DNA of 64,000 bases from assembly GCA_022457155.1 (NCBI GenBank), contig JAJGOT010000437.1, forward strand, positions 622,501 through 686,500, written 5' to 3'. The DNA comes from Cladopsammia gracilis (lineage: Eukaryota; Cnidaria; Anthozoa; Scleractinia; Dendrophylliidae). Shown piece after piece: positions 50,567-61,243 of this stretch. Under the pieces are notes generated by a model. It was not told the DNA's origin and did no database searches. It was given only the letters and a program-made list of their open reading frames with translations. The first letter of the stretch is position 1. The number at the start of each line of letters is the position of its first letter. The position numbers were made by a program, and so were the translations under genes.

Positions 50567-51578
50567 GTGTGTAACGTGGGTATTTCCAACTTTCACCCTG
50601 CACTTCAATTCACACATTCTATCTCTGAAACCGAATTGCCTTTCCTTGGTATCAATTTACGCATTTCTGGCAATCGAATCTCTACTACCATCTACTACAA
50701 GCCCACAGATACCCACAGTTATCTCACCACCAGTCATCACATCCTCGACACTGCAAAGAAAGCCTACCTCACAGTCAGCTCATACGCATTCGACGCCTCT
50801 GCTCTGACGACGCCGACTTTCTAGGAAGAGCACATGAAATGGCCTCTTTCTTTGAAAGACGTGGTTACAATGCACACACTCTCCAACATGATCTTGAGGA
50901 AATCCGACATGTCACACAGACCGATGCCCTCAAACGGAACACCGTGGCCGATGAAAAGGAGAGCAGGATCCCTTTGGTTCTTACTTACCATCCTCTGGAC
51001 AACAGAATCAAACGGATTTTGCTCGACAACTTCAGCATCATATCGAACGACCCTGAAACCAAGGAAATATTTCCTCAGCCACCAATGATCGCTTATCGCC
51101 GAGATCAAAACCTGCGAAACGTCTTGGTCCACACGTCCGACACAAATCAAACTACTTCGCCCGTAGGTTCTGCTCCTTGTCGACACCCCCGCTGCCGTAC
51201 CTGTGACCACATCTCAAATGACACTACTCTACTGGCTCCAAAAGGCTCCTTCACCATCAGAGAGTCCTTTACCTGTCTGTCATCTGGCCTTATATACTGC
51301 ATCTCCTGCCGTCGCTGCCTGCCATTTACATCGGCGAAACTGGGCGCACTCTTAGGGAAAGGTTTGGCGAACATCTCAGGAGTATTACCAAGAGTGCACC
51401 CGGTTTTCCAGTCGCAGAGCACTTCAGTTCCAATGGGCACTCTGTGGATGACGTGCAGGTTTGCGGCGTCAAGCTCTGCGGCGGAAACAAGCAAAGGAAA
51501 CGGCAGGAGATGCGCCTTATTTTCCAACTTGGTACCTGTCAACCGCGCGGCCTAAATTCTGACTTTCGTTTCTTCTAA
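50567..51578 (+). pseudogene. Penelope-like element, 3' part (RT end and GIY-YIG), frameshifted
   Basis: Three successive frames give the end of the reverse transcriptase (ELPFLGINLRISGNRISTTI), a linker (IPLVLTYHPLDNRIKRIL), a cysteine-rich segment (CRHPRCRTCDHIS), ESFTCLSSGLIYCISC, and from 51324 the GIY-YIG endonuclease core IYIGETGRTLRERFGEH ending at 51578. Shifts occur near 50720 and near 51320. The 5' two thirds are absent. Penelope-like elements use the GIY-YIG nuclease to nick target DNA and carry hammerhead motifs, as found just upstream. Confidence 0.8.
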
Positions 51579-52887
51579 AGGTCGCGCGCGCATGCAAGAA
51601 ACAATCATTTTAAACTTTAGATGTCGTGGCGTATTTCTCAACGAACATAGTTCCACTGAAGAAGAAACGTTTGGAACTTATTAAAAACTTTTGGCACTTT
51701 AAATTACATTTAAAAAAGTTTATTCTATATTTAGCCGTTTGTTAAGGAGTGTTTTAGTGTAGACTGAGTTTCAAAACCTTCCAAAAGCCGCATGCATGCA
51801 ACGGATTAGAGGTCAAGTCTGTCGGTTGTGGTTCCCGTGATTTTCAAGCTTTTTGACCTCATTTTAGCATCCTTTTTTGCCTGGCGGTTGGTGTGTTGTT
51901 TTTGCCATTAATATTGGCATGTAGATTTTTATGTAGGAAAGGTTTGAATTTCTCTAACTGACTGATTCTCTCTGACATGACAGGATCTGAAATGATCTGT
52001 TGGCCGTGAATGTCTTTCCTGCTATTAATGTCACGCTGGGCCCAGCTATTTTAGTTTTGTCTTTGCAGGATTTTAAATTTCAGGATCCAAGCTTTATTGC
52101 AGAGAGAGTTGTAGCTTTATAAGCTATTCAACTTGTAGAGAGTTAAAGTTTGTCTCAGTCAAGGCTGTAATTTTAGCTTCCATTTGCTACGCTTTATAGC
52201 TGCATGGAGCTCACTGCTTATACTAAAACCTCCGTTGGCAATTTTAACAGTCTAGTGACTGCTTCGTTTATGCCACTATTTCATTCAGGCAACACCATGG
52301 TTTCGGTTCTCCTCTTGAACCACATCAGTTGCCGGGTTGTTGTATTTGCTAGTTGCTACCTTTCAGTAGCAACACATATTTTTGTTGAGAACGGTTAAAC
52401 CATTCTGCTCGGCATAATTTTCAAGCTTATAAATTGCCCCAGTAACTTCGAGGAGTGGCTCATTTAGCGGGTGCAACAGCGATGTGAGAGATGCCATTTT
52501 TTTAAGCGAGTCTTTTGTTGACCTTTGATCACCTACAGTGAGTTCTCAACTACCCGCCATCTTGAGTATATTACCCAGAAGACTGAGCGACTGGCGACTA
52601 CTACCGCGAGGCATCGCGGGCTCGGAATTTTGACTAGGAGCACCGGAGGGGCCACTGAAGATAAATATTTGTCATTCTCTGTATGACTTTTACCTCTCTT
52701 TATGACCTTTTATCCTTTTTTATGTAAAAAGCAATCTATGTGATAATGACCGATAATAATCTGTAATTTTAAAATGGGGACGCAAATAATCCGTAATCCT
52801 TAAATTTAGTGGCCAATAATCCGTATCCCTTCTCTAAAAACCCCTAATAATCCATAATCCTAAAACCCTAACAGGGCCTCATTTGAA

Positions 52888-53564
52888 AACTTTAAAAAAA
52901 TCCCGGAACTCCTGAATTTGATTTCCTGTTTTTTTTAGGGCCTACAAAAAGTTAACGGCAATCCGGGCAAGAGGTGGTACCTGGGTTAAAAATCAAGGTG
53001 AGAGGGTGGGTCGGCCTGGCCGGGAAATCCGGGCGGGGGAGGGGTAAAAAGATATTGCATCCGTCGGGCGGGAGGGGGGGGGGGGGGTGGGGGGTTCTGG
53101 AATAACCCATTTTACACCGGTTGCATGCGATTTAGTAACACGGGAAAACTAAGTCTTTATATTGATTATCAATTTTCTTTTTACAGAATGTGGGCCACAC
53201 GCAGTCCTCGACTGCCTATTTTTTTAAGCAGTCTTCTCAAATGTAACAGAAATAATTCACGGCTTGGAAAGTAATAGACGAGTGTGGATTTGATCGGGAA
53301 TCAATAAATTAAATATTAAAAGCGAGTACAGAAAAATTGGTAACTTCAATCAACACGTCTTAGAGTCTCACGCGCATGAGTATAGGCTAAGTGTAGCCTC
53401 TTGTTTTTTATGTTTGAGCCAGCGTCAATCAGTCAATGTTCTGGAATGATACTTTACTTGCCTACTTTATTTTCTTTGTTTATAGCTGTTACCCTGTTGT
53501 TTTCTGTTACCTTGTTAATTTGGTTTTTTTTTTACACGAATTTAAAAGTAAAAGCTTGTAAATA
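52888..53564. other. Spacer with G runs and a repeat fragment
   Basis: A G-rich tract lies at about 53060-53095. The last part of the promoter-like repeat (GCGCATGAGTATAGGCT...GCCTCTTGTT) occurs at about 53367-53407. No gene. Confidence 0.5.
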
Positions 53565-53729
53565 ATGTTTAATAAAAAAGAAAGAAATCCAGAGGAAAAA
53601 ATCTTTTTGCAGAAAAATGTTGGTAATTGCTTTCCAGCCGAGGTAAGCGTCAAAGAAATTTTGAGTGCATATGTTCCAGACATACCAGATCATATCCGTC
53701 AATTACAGGAAAACGCATGTAAGAGGTGA
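53565..53729 (+). CDS. Short open frame, 54 codons, possible exon remnant
   Basis: The frame from ATG to TGA has balanced composition in an otherwise AT-rich stretch (NPEEKIFLQKNVGNCFPAEV, YVPDIPDHIRQLQENACK). No family is recognised. It may be a remnant of the same decayed element that includes the frames at 55230 and 56767. Confidence 0.25.
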   Translation: MFNKKERNPEEKIFLQKNVGNCFPAEVSVKEILSAYVPDIPDHIRQLQENACKR

Positions 53730-54561
53730 TAATCTCGTTGGGAGAAAGTACAAGATCATCTTCTAACCACATAAGAGTTGCCATATTTCGAGGGCCTTCA
53801 CGACGCTCCTCACCCTTCGGTAATCAATTTTTAATGACGCCGGCTGGAAAACTTCAATTTTAATTAAATGAGAAAGAAATGGAACATGATCTTTATGTCA
53901 ACAATCACTTTGACCGAGGTCATGTCAAGGATGATTATATTTATAGTATTTGTTTTACAAAGGAAAAAGTGAAGTGGCATTTATTGAGATAACTTGTAAT
54001 GCATTTGTTAAAGATGTTGTGGGTTAAATGTTATTAGCATTTTGTGGAAGAAAGGGTGAAAGAACTAACGGATTTAATATGTACGTTGGAGTCATCTTGT
54101 ATCTTTTATTACGAGAATAGATCGCATGTACGAAACTCTAAAAGATACCACCACATGGTAATGTTTTTCCAGCCGTTTCTCATTTTTTATACCTGTTTAT
54201 AAAAGGCTCGTACATCATTACTGAATATGTAGTGTTAAAAGTAACGTTATTGTTGTAGTGACTTGTTAAATAATGTGGTTTGTGATTTATATTGGTTAAT
54301 TAGTCCTCTTATGCTAAGAAAAATAATGGTTGAGTAGTTAAAGGAGTGTTTTAAAGAATAATGTATATATAATGCTTGAAAATATCATAGTATGATTGCA
54401 GTTGTAGAGATTGTTTTTAGTTGAAAGATTTGAGATTAATTTTGAAGGTGTAAGACTTTTGTGATGTCCTATACTTTTGAATGTGCTTTGTGAAAATGGT
54501 ATTTAATTGAAAGAAAGAGGAGGAATAAGTGAAAGTGTATTTTTGGCTGTTTGTTTTAGAG

Positions 54562-54719
54562 TACGAGCAGTCTCTCTTTCCCAGCTTAGTCCGTCGAGCG
54601 AGAAACGAAAAAAACATTAGCGAACGGATAATGGTCGCGAGAAACTGGGGGCGAGGCAGCTAATGTTTTTTTTCGTTTCTCGCTTGACGGACTAAGCTGG
54701 GAAAGAGAGACTGCTCGTA
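54562..54719. repeat. Hairpin MITE with ~60-bp arms
   Basis: TACGAGCAGTCTCTCTTTCC (54562) is mirrored by the sequence ending CTGCTCGTA at 54719. The arms are nearly identical around a 37-base loop (GAACGG...GAGGCA). It is AT-flanked and has no coding capacity. Confidence 0.8.
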
Positions 54720-55229
54720 GTCTAGTTTGTTTTGAATATGTGTTTTATTTATAGGGTTGTTTAGCATTTCTTTTAAATTGTATAATGGAAAGAAATCTTT
54801 GTTATTAAAAGAATTGACTTAGTGAAATATAGGCGTCTGAAAATAAGACTTTGAAGAGGAACATTCTTGATATATGAACGCCTTAACCTTGTGAAAGTTA
54901 TGAAATTGAACAGAATAGGTTATTTAGTTTAAATTATTATGTATATTTATGTTAGTAGTATGAGTTTATAGTGTTGTTAATGTGATGTATTTTGTTTTGT
55001 TTTTCAGGTTGCAGTTGTATTACGGGAAGAATCTTCTTAATATGAAAATGTAACGGCGTTAAGGAATTTATGTGAATCTATGGTTATTAATAATAATGGA
55101 GTAATAGTTTGAATGATTGAATAAATGTTTGAAAGGATAATATCTGATTAATATAGACGTGTTTTGCTTATTGATTGTAATAAAAATGAGGAAGAGAACT
55201 TCTTGATTGTCTAAGTTTCTTCAGTTTGA

Positions 55230-55595
55230 GTGAAATTTGTGATCCTCGCAGTGTGCTCTCAACTTAAGCAGTTGAAAAAGCAACCTGAAAACAATTCAGG
55301 CTTGAGTAGCTTTAGTAGTATTGGATTGAGGATCATAAAAAGGCGAAGTGTTTGTCAAGAGCCAAGTAGGTTAAATTGGAAGGTGATTAAAAAGCTTTAT
55401 AAGAAAAGGAAATGTAGAGACAAAGTTCGGGATTATATTTTAAAATTTATTCCTAAGAGTTCTGTTTATAACGAAATTATGAGGAGTGTTGATATTCGTA
55501 AAGAATTCTTCTTGTCAGGGAGACTTAAAGGTAAATATGAAGAATTATTTCATGAATCACACATTTTCTTTTGTTATTCAACATCCTTTATTTAA
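55230..55595 (+). CDS. Basic hypothetical protein, 121 aa (weak)
   Basis: An open frame rich in Lys/Arg (SRLNWKVIKKLYKKRK) with no recognised domain. The codon bias is AT-rich like the surroundings. It lies upstream of the cysteine-protease-like pseudogene on the same strand, so it could be an upstream part of that decayed gene. Confidence 0.3.
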   Translation: MKFVILAVCSQLKQLKKQPENNSGLSSFSSIGLRIIKRRSVCQEPSRLNWKVIKKLYKKRKCRDKVRDYILKFIPKSSVYNEIMRSVDIRKEFFLSGRLKGKYEELFHESHIFFCYSTSFI

Positions 55596-55705
55596 CTTAC
55601 ATACTTCATGAATATTTAACTAACTGAAAGTCCGGGGAGGGCTTGATAATGTAGCAGGGAAGAGCGGGGCTGATGAATTGAATAAATTGCTAATTATAAA
55701 TGCAA

Positions 55706-55781
55706 GGGCAATATCTATATAAATCCCCGGGATTTATCTGTATATTGCCCTGCTGCCCTGGGCAATATCCAAATAAATCCC
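55706..55781. repeat. Three alternating copies of a 22-bp motif
   Basis: GGGCAATATC-A-ATAAATCCC occurs direct, inverted (ending 55750) and direct again (55760-55781), forming a small hairpin. Confidence 0.7.
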
Positions 55782-56659
55782 TTCCATTTGTAATGAGCAA
55801 TTAAAGCATTTCATACACGTCCTTTGACCACGCCAAACATTCTGAGAAAATTTCTCCCTTTAACACATCACATATATAGAAATTTATTCTGCAACTATAG
55901 AAAATACAGTAGTATCCCATATATCATGCCGGTTATGTGTTTACTCTAAGAAAATTTTAAGTCTTTGGATATTACAAACGAGCAATTCTGGAACACAACA
56001 ATGTTTGATCCTTTCACAGTCGCGTTGTTGTCATCTTTGGCAAAATCTTTTTACATGGTCATCATCTAACTGATCTACTTCTCTTTCTTACGAGGACTCG
56101 GCTTTCCTATCTGCTACGGAACCTTCTGATCGACAATTTAATACTTTAGAAATCTCAATTTTGGTAGAGACATCAGGGGCTCTGATATCTTTGTAAGGAT
56201 CTGATTTCTCGCCTAAGACGTAGTATTAACTTACGTGTTTGCCGGTATTCTGGACTGTCTTCTCTGCTCGACTTCGTTATCACAAACAACAACGATATTA
56301 CGCCCAGGATTTTCTTTTTTTTTCGACTTCAACACTATCTCGTTCGCTTACTTCTCTAAAGTCTCCCAATAAACAAAAATATGACAAAAATCACACACAA
56401 AAGGTTTGAAATTTGATTGTTGTTGGCTCAGCAAACAAACAATGTGCTATTGTTCTCCGTTTCTCACCTAAGTGAGAAGAAGTGGTTTGAATAAATTGTG
56501 ACCCGTGAAACGCACCTTTCTCGATGCTGTGTGAAAACCCTGCGGTCGGATCAAAAAAGACAAACAAACAGATGACAAAAACAAGTGGCCAATTATTGCC
56601 CTGTGAAGGACGACCTTTATATAAGCTATACCTCATGAATAATATCATGAAATAAGTTA

Positions 56660-56678
56660 GATAAACCCCTCGAACGGA

Positions 56679-56715
<37 letters not shown>

Positions 56716-56759
56716 TCGGGATGTATATGGCTTAATACCTCCGTTCTCGGGCTTTATCT
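56660..56759. repeat. Hairpin MITE, ~100 bp
   Basis: GATAAACCCCTCGAACGGAGG pairs with its mirror CCTCCGTTCTCGGGCTTTATC. The arms meet at GGGCCTACGGCCC. Confidence 0.8.
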
Positions 56760-56766
56760 CTTACAT

Positions 56767-57400
56767 AATCCTGGTCCATTTGGTGTAGATTCGTCTAAAA
56801 CTATATGTGCTCCTTATAGCCAAGGAAATAGTGTTTTGGGTTCTAATGCGGGTAGTTAGTGTGTAGCGATGGGTTTAACAGCTATATTGTATAATTTTAC
56901 TCGCATGATAACATGTGCGTCAGATCTTGTTGAAATTATGAATTTTGGTAATGAGATGTATGCTTATCTTTCTTATTTAACACAAAAAGAATGCCTTACG
57001 TTAACTGAAGTTCCTGATGTTGTTTGCATGGGAAAGTTTAATAACTTTCAATTTAGTGAAAGTTATTATGGAAATGTACATTATTGTGACAGTATAATAG
57101 AAGGGAGTTGTTGTTTACCTTTGTCTGAGGCTTTTGAATCGTTGTTACGTGATAATTATAAGTAATTTATTTTGACAATAATAATTTATACAGTCGCTGT
57201 TTTTGAGACAAGGGATGGTGTATTCAAAGTGTTTGATTCACATAGTAGAGATCGTACAGGAATGAATGATCCATGTGGGTCGTGTGTATTGATTGAAGTT
57301 AGATCTCTTGAAGAGTTAGTAGAGTATTTTGAAAATTTGTATTTGGGATATAATTGTATATATCCTTACAACCCGATTATAATACTCGCAGAGTACTTGT
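56767..57400 (+). pseudogene. Cysteine protease / deubiquitinase-like domain (C76/OTU-like), broken
   Basis: One frame reads from NPGPFGVDSS through SQGNSVLGSNAG, then a TAG at 56857 immediately before CVAMGLTAILYN. It continues to a TAA at 57163 and on through FKVFDSHSRDRTGM to NPIII. A Cys near the start and a His/Asp in DSHSRD, flanked by CVLIEVRSLEELVEYF, fit the papain-like fold seen in C76/OTU-like proteins carried by some animal transposons. Two stops make it a pseudogene, and its end is cut by a promoter-like repeat. The family assignment is by pattern only. Confidence 0.45.
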
Positions 57401-57896
57401 TACTCATGCGCGTAGCGGCATGAGGTAAGGTTTCGGCTCCGTTTTTCTTGTTATTTTTATTTTTTGTGTCACGATTTTGCATGCAAATTTATGCACGCAT
57501 ATTTTAATTTGTACACTTCCGGTTTATTGCTTTGCCACTACACTTCCTGTTTAATGACTTCCGGCTACTCTCACTTCCGGTAAAAGAACGTTACTCAAGT
57601 GTCACGACAGCGTCTCCTACAACCCTACTTACATTAGCAACGTTCGTGTTTGGTATATATAAGACTTAGAACAATCATTCCCTTCATTGTGGTACAGCCT
57701 TCATTTCCAAAACAATCAATAGTAAACAACGTGGTTTGAAGGAACGATGACTGAGCGAAAAGAGTACTACTCTTCGCCATGTCGGACATCTTCTTATCAT
57801 GTTTATCTATGTTTATTTATGTTTATCATGTTTAAAATATATCATAACTAACTTACGCATGCGCATGAGTAAAGGCTGCTAGGAGCCTCTTGTTTA
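57401..57896 (+). repeat. Full-length copy of promoter-like repeat
   Basis: It begins ACTCATGCGCGTAGCGGC, holds the ACTTCCGG cluster (57527-57583) and TATATATAAGAC, and ends GCGCATGAGTAAAGGC...CTTGTT. CTTGTT precedes and ends the copy, a possible target duplication. It interrupts the protease-like pseudogene. Confidence 0.75.
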
Positions 57897-58641
57897 CAAT
57901 AAGTTAGATGAAGTTTAATATTACGCTACATTTGGCGATATTTATGTTTTGTATGTATTGCGCCGCTCCGCTCCGCCAGGGTTTGTTTACAAGTTAGGTG
58001 AAGTTTAACATTGCCTTCATTTGGCGATATTTATTTAAAGGCTTTCAATCAGTCGCGATCGATCCGAGCGGAGTCGTTTTTACAACAATTTGTATAATTA
58101 CAAAATGTGCTTGTGACTACAGACTGCGGACCGCGGTAGCAAGATGTGATGACGAATATTTGAGTGACCGGGTATTCTGAAGTTTAGCCGTTTATTTTTC
58201 ACAAATGATCCAACAAAATTGAGGGAGTACTTTCAAACGCTCTCCACGTATCAAAAAGCGGAAAGCGTTCCACTAATTTACGCTTTATCGTTGAGTGCAG
58301 AAACATATGTTACAGAATTACAATGTAACTGATAACGCGAAAACAACAGACATGCAAACGGTTGGTTGGAAAAGCAGGAATGGCGGAATTCCGAAAACGG
58401 AATTCGGAATACGGAATTCGGAATTCGGAATAACATAATGATATAAAATATAATTTTACAATTTTAGCCGACAATAATAGCGACCACCCCAAATGTTAAA
58501 CCGAGGTAGTTGCAAGGGAGGTATAACAAGAAGCCGTACACAGCTTGAACTCGTGGCGTCTTTAACCCATTGCAGTATTGATTCCCGAGTGTTTTGAGTG
58601 GTTTTACGGAAAAAAAAAACATAAGCTTAAACATAAGCTTA
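57897..58641. other. Intergenic with GGAATTC microsatellite
   Basis: The imperfect CGGAATTCGGAAT repeat lies at 58385-58436. A short minus-strand frame at 58464-58620 encodes a hydrophobic end (VYGFLLYLPCNYLGLTFGVV), but I have no family for it. Nothing else is recognised. Confidence 0.4.
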
Positions 58642-59335
58642 AACCTGTGACTCGTGTGGGCCACCTGTGACTCGTGTGGGCCACCTGTGACTCGTGTGGG
58701 CCACCTGTGACTCGTGTGGGCCACCTGTGACTCGTGTGGGTCACCTGTGACTCGTGTGGGTCACATGTGACTCGTGTGGGCCACATGTGACTCGTGTGGG
58801 TCACCTGTGACTCGTGTGGAACACCTGTGACTCGTGTGGGCTACCTGTGACTCGTGTGGGTTACCTGTGTCTCGTGTGGGCCACCTGTGACTCGTGTGGG
58901 CCATCTGTGACTCGTGTGGGTCACCTGTGACTCGTGTGGGCCACCTGTGGCTCGTGTGGGTCACCTGTGACTCGTGTGGAACACCTGTGACTCGTGTGGG
59001 CCACCTGTGACTCGTGTGGGCCACCTGTGACTCGTGTGGGCCACCTGTGACTCGTGTGGGCCACCTGTGACTCGTGTGGGTCACCTGTGACTCGTGTGGG
59101 CCACCTGTGGCTCGTGTGGGTCACCTGTGACTCGTGTGGAACACCTGTGACTCGTGTGGGCCACCTGTGACTCGTGTGGGCCACCTGTGACTCGTGTGGG
59201 CCACCTGTGACTCGTGTGGGTCACCTGTGACTCGTGTGGGTCACCTGTGACTCGTGTGGGCCACCTGTGACTCGTGTGGGCCACCTGTGACTCGTGTGGG
59301 TCACCTATGGCTCGTGTAGGCGCCCTGTGACTCGT
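58642..59335. repeat. 20-bp minisatellite, ~34 units
   Basis: The unit CCACCTGTGACTCGTGTGGG repeats head to tail, with variants TCACCTG, ACACCTG and CTACCTG. A higher-order pattern of four to six units (58921-59100 and 59081-59284 alike) indicates block duplication. All three minus-strand frames are open because 60 bp encode a 20-residue repeat. I do not regard it as a gene. Confidence 0.95.
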
Positions 59336-59640
59336 GTGTGACTACCATCATCTTCTCTTTTTTAGCAAAATGATTGGAACCCGCATTTGGAATTTGAAAT
59401 CATAAATGACCAGGGGACTTTGATCAGCTGTACCACCAAGAAAATTAATCTTGATCTCGAGACACAATAAAGTCTCATCTCGTGGAGTAGCATCATGGAT
59501 GGAGCAAAATATAACTCTCTTTGAGGGTACCAAATAACTGAACAAATAAAGACTTATTACTTATTATTATTACCGGAAACATCCTTTATTGTTATATAGC
59601 TGGAGTTTTTGTCAATACAACGCGCGTGTTGATTGGTTAA
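59336..59640. other. Spacer, possible retroposon 3' tail
   Basis: ACAAATAAAGACTTATTACT followed by TTATTATTATT (59535-59572) looks like a retroposon tail. No coding part is identifiable. Confidence 0.3.
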
Positions 59641-59872
59641 TTCATCGTCACATGACATCTAAGAAACAAACTGTTTCCCGCCAATTGTGCCAAGCGGGCA
59701 ACATTTGCGAAAGCGGGCAACAATTTTGACGTCAGAGGGTAACATTAAACACTTAATGACTGGTCCCGAGGGAAACAGTGAATTTTGTTTCCCGAGAATC
59801 TCGATGTTTTCCGAGACGAAGTCGAGGGAAACATCGAGATTCGAGGGAAACAAAATTCACTGTTTCCCGAGG
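59641..59872. repeat. Dispersed repeat with hairpin end
   Basis: 59641-59744 matches 7924-8030. From 59767 to 59871 GAGGGAAACAGTGAATTTTG folds onto its mirror, with an inner CTCGATGTTTTC/GAAACATCGAG stem. Confidence 0.7.
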
Positions 59873-61058
59873 TTCCCTCCTCCCAGGTTAATGTCCATAG
59901 ACTATCAAGGTTACTTTTTCATTGTTATTAACTTATACCGTTACAGTATATGAATGTCATAAAGCTTGTTGAGCTTGTGCAGAGTTCTATACCGTTGTGC
60001 AGCCATACCTGTTAAATTTAACGTTTGCTTTTCTTTTTTTCAAACTGGTTGCGAGCCCCAAAACATCATGTTTCTCGCATATTGGGTTTTAACCACTTCT
60101 TTATTTTTTAACCAAATTTTGAGTTGTTGTTGATAGCGATTTTTCATACGGCATTTTTCCTTTTCTTTTTTTAAGTTTTTTTATTTCTTTTTACAATTTT
60201 ATCTATTTTTTTTCGCATCCTATCAACATGTAAAAGTATAAACCCAGAGTATATTATTAGACGTTCACATGACACTATTCTTGCTTAATCTGCCTTTACA
60301 TGAACTTATGATTAATTACACACTTAATTCATCATTAAGAACTATGTAACATTCCAATTTCTTAATGATGACTTTAAAGGAATAATCTACTCAGTAAAAA
60401 TGGCTTTAGTTCTTTCGTTGCCAAGAGTGGCTGAACTGAAAATTAAGAAAATAAGAAAATTCATTATGTGAAATGATACTGAAAACAAGTGGTACCGTAT
60501 GTAAGAAAGTGTTGTCGAAGAGCGTTTTATTGAATGGTTTCATAGAAAGACACAAAAATTAGCATCGATGATATGGTCTCTTTTATTATGTAACAGGTTA
60601 CCACAACAGCAATGTCACGTGATAAGAACCTTAATGTTAACTTAAAGTGTTTATAACTCATAAACGATCTGTGTGAACCCCATTTTTTATCAAATGTAAT
60701 TAGTATGTTAAAATACTGACAATTGTGTGCAAAAAGTTGCATCGAAACATGTTAATTACAATTCCATAATGAAACACGTGGGTCGTCGAGATCGTTTGTG
60801 AGTTAAAAGCACTTACAGTTAAAATTATAAGGGTGTTTTTAACTGGTTATACTGTTACCATGATAACCTGTTACGTCATGACGACCATAACTTGTTTCGT
60901 CGACAATGACTGGGCATTTGTTGTCTTTGTTTGATACCATTATTGTAGCAATAGCTAGTATTATTGTAAGTAGTATTGTAAGTAGTATTGTAAGTACTGG
61001 AAACTGTTGTGAGTCATCTCAACGGGAAGGACCGCTCAATGCATACGATATCAATTTA
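59873..61058. other. Intergenic, nothing recognised
   Basis: AT-rich. A short triplicated AGTAGTATTGTA unit lies at about 60955-60995. No gene is supported. Confidence 0.45.
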
Positions 61059-61243
61059 ACAAATAGATTCCATTTTGGAGTGCGTCTGTTCAGTTATAGA
61101 TCACAGATGACGTCAAAATGTGGTAAGAACAAGAAAGTAGCCAACGAGCCGCGGGCGAGTTGGTCACCAATGTTCTTACCACATTTTGACGACTTCTGTG
61201 ATCTATAACTGAATTGACGCACGGCAAAATGGAATCTATTTGT
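61059..61243. repeat. Hairpin MITE, ~185 bp
   Basis: AACAAATAGATTCCATTTTG pairs with CAAAATGGAATCTATTTGTT. Inner stems GTTATAGATCACAG and AAAATGTGGTAAGAAC follow. The loop contains a small CCAAC...GTTGG stem. Confidence 0.8.

Larger units (their letters stand above)
49897..52879. mobile_element. hAT-like TIR element carrying retroelement debris
   Basis: Terminal repeats AGGCCCTGTTAGGG and CCCTAACAGGGCCT are followed inward by several AATAATCC-ATAATCC words on both sides. CATTTGAG (49889-49896) and CATTTGAA (52880-52887) flank the element, a 7-of-8-bp duplication as expected for hAT-type elements. No hAT transposase is found in it, so it is non-autonomous. It contains a foldback with hammerhead motifs and a Penelope-like fragment. 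Confidence 0.65.

Noticed and set aside
58642..59335. 20-bp direct repeats as a CRISPR array or a repeat-protein gene
   Set aside because: There are no spacers between units, the genome is animal, and the open frames result only from the 60-bp periodicity of a stop-free unit.
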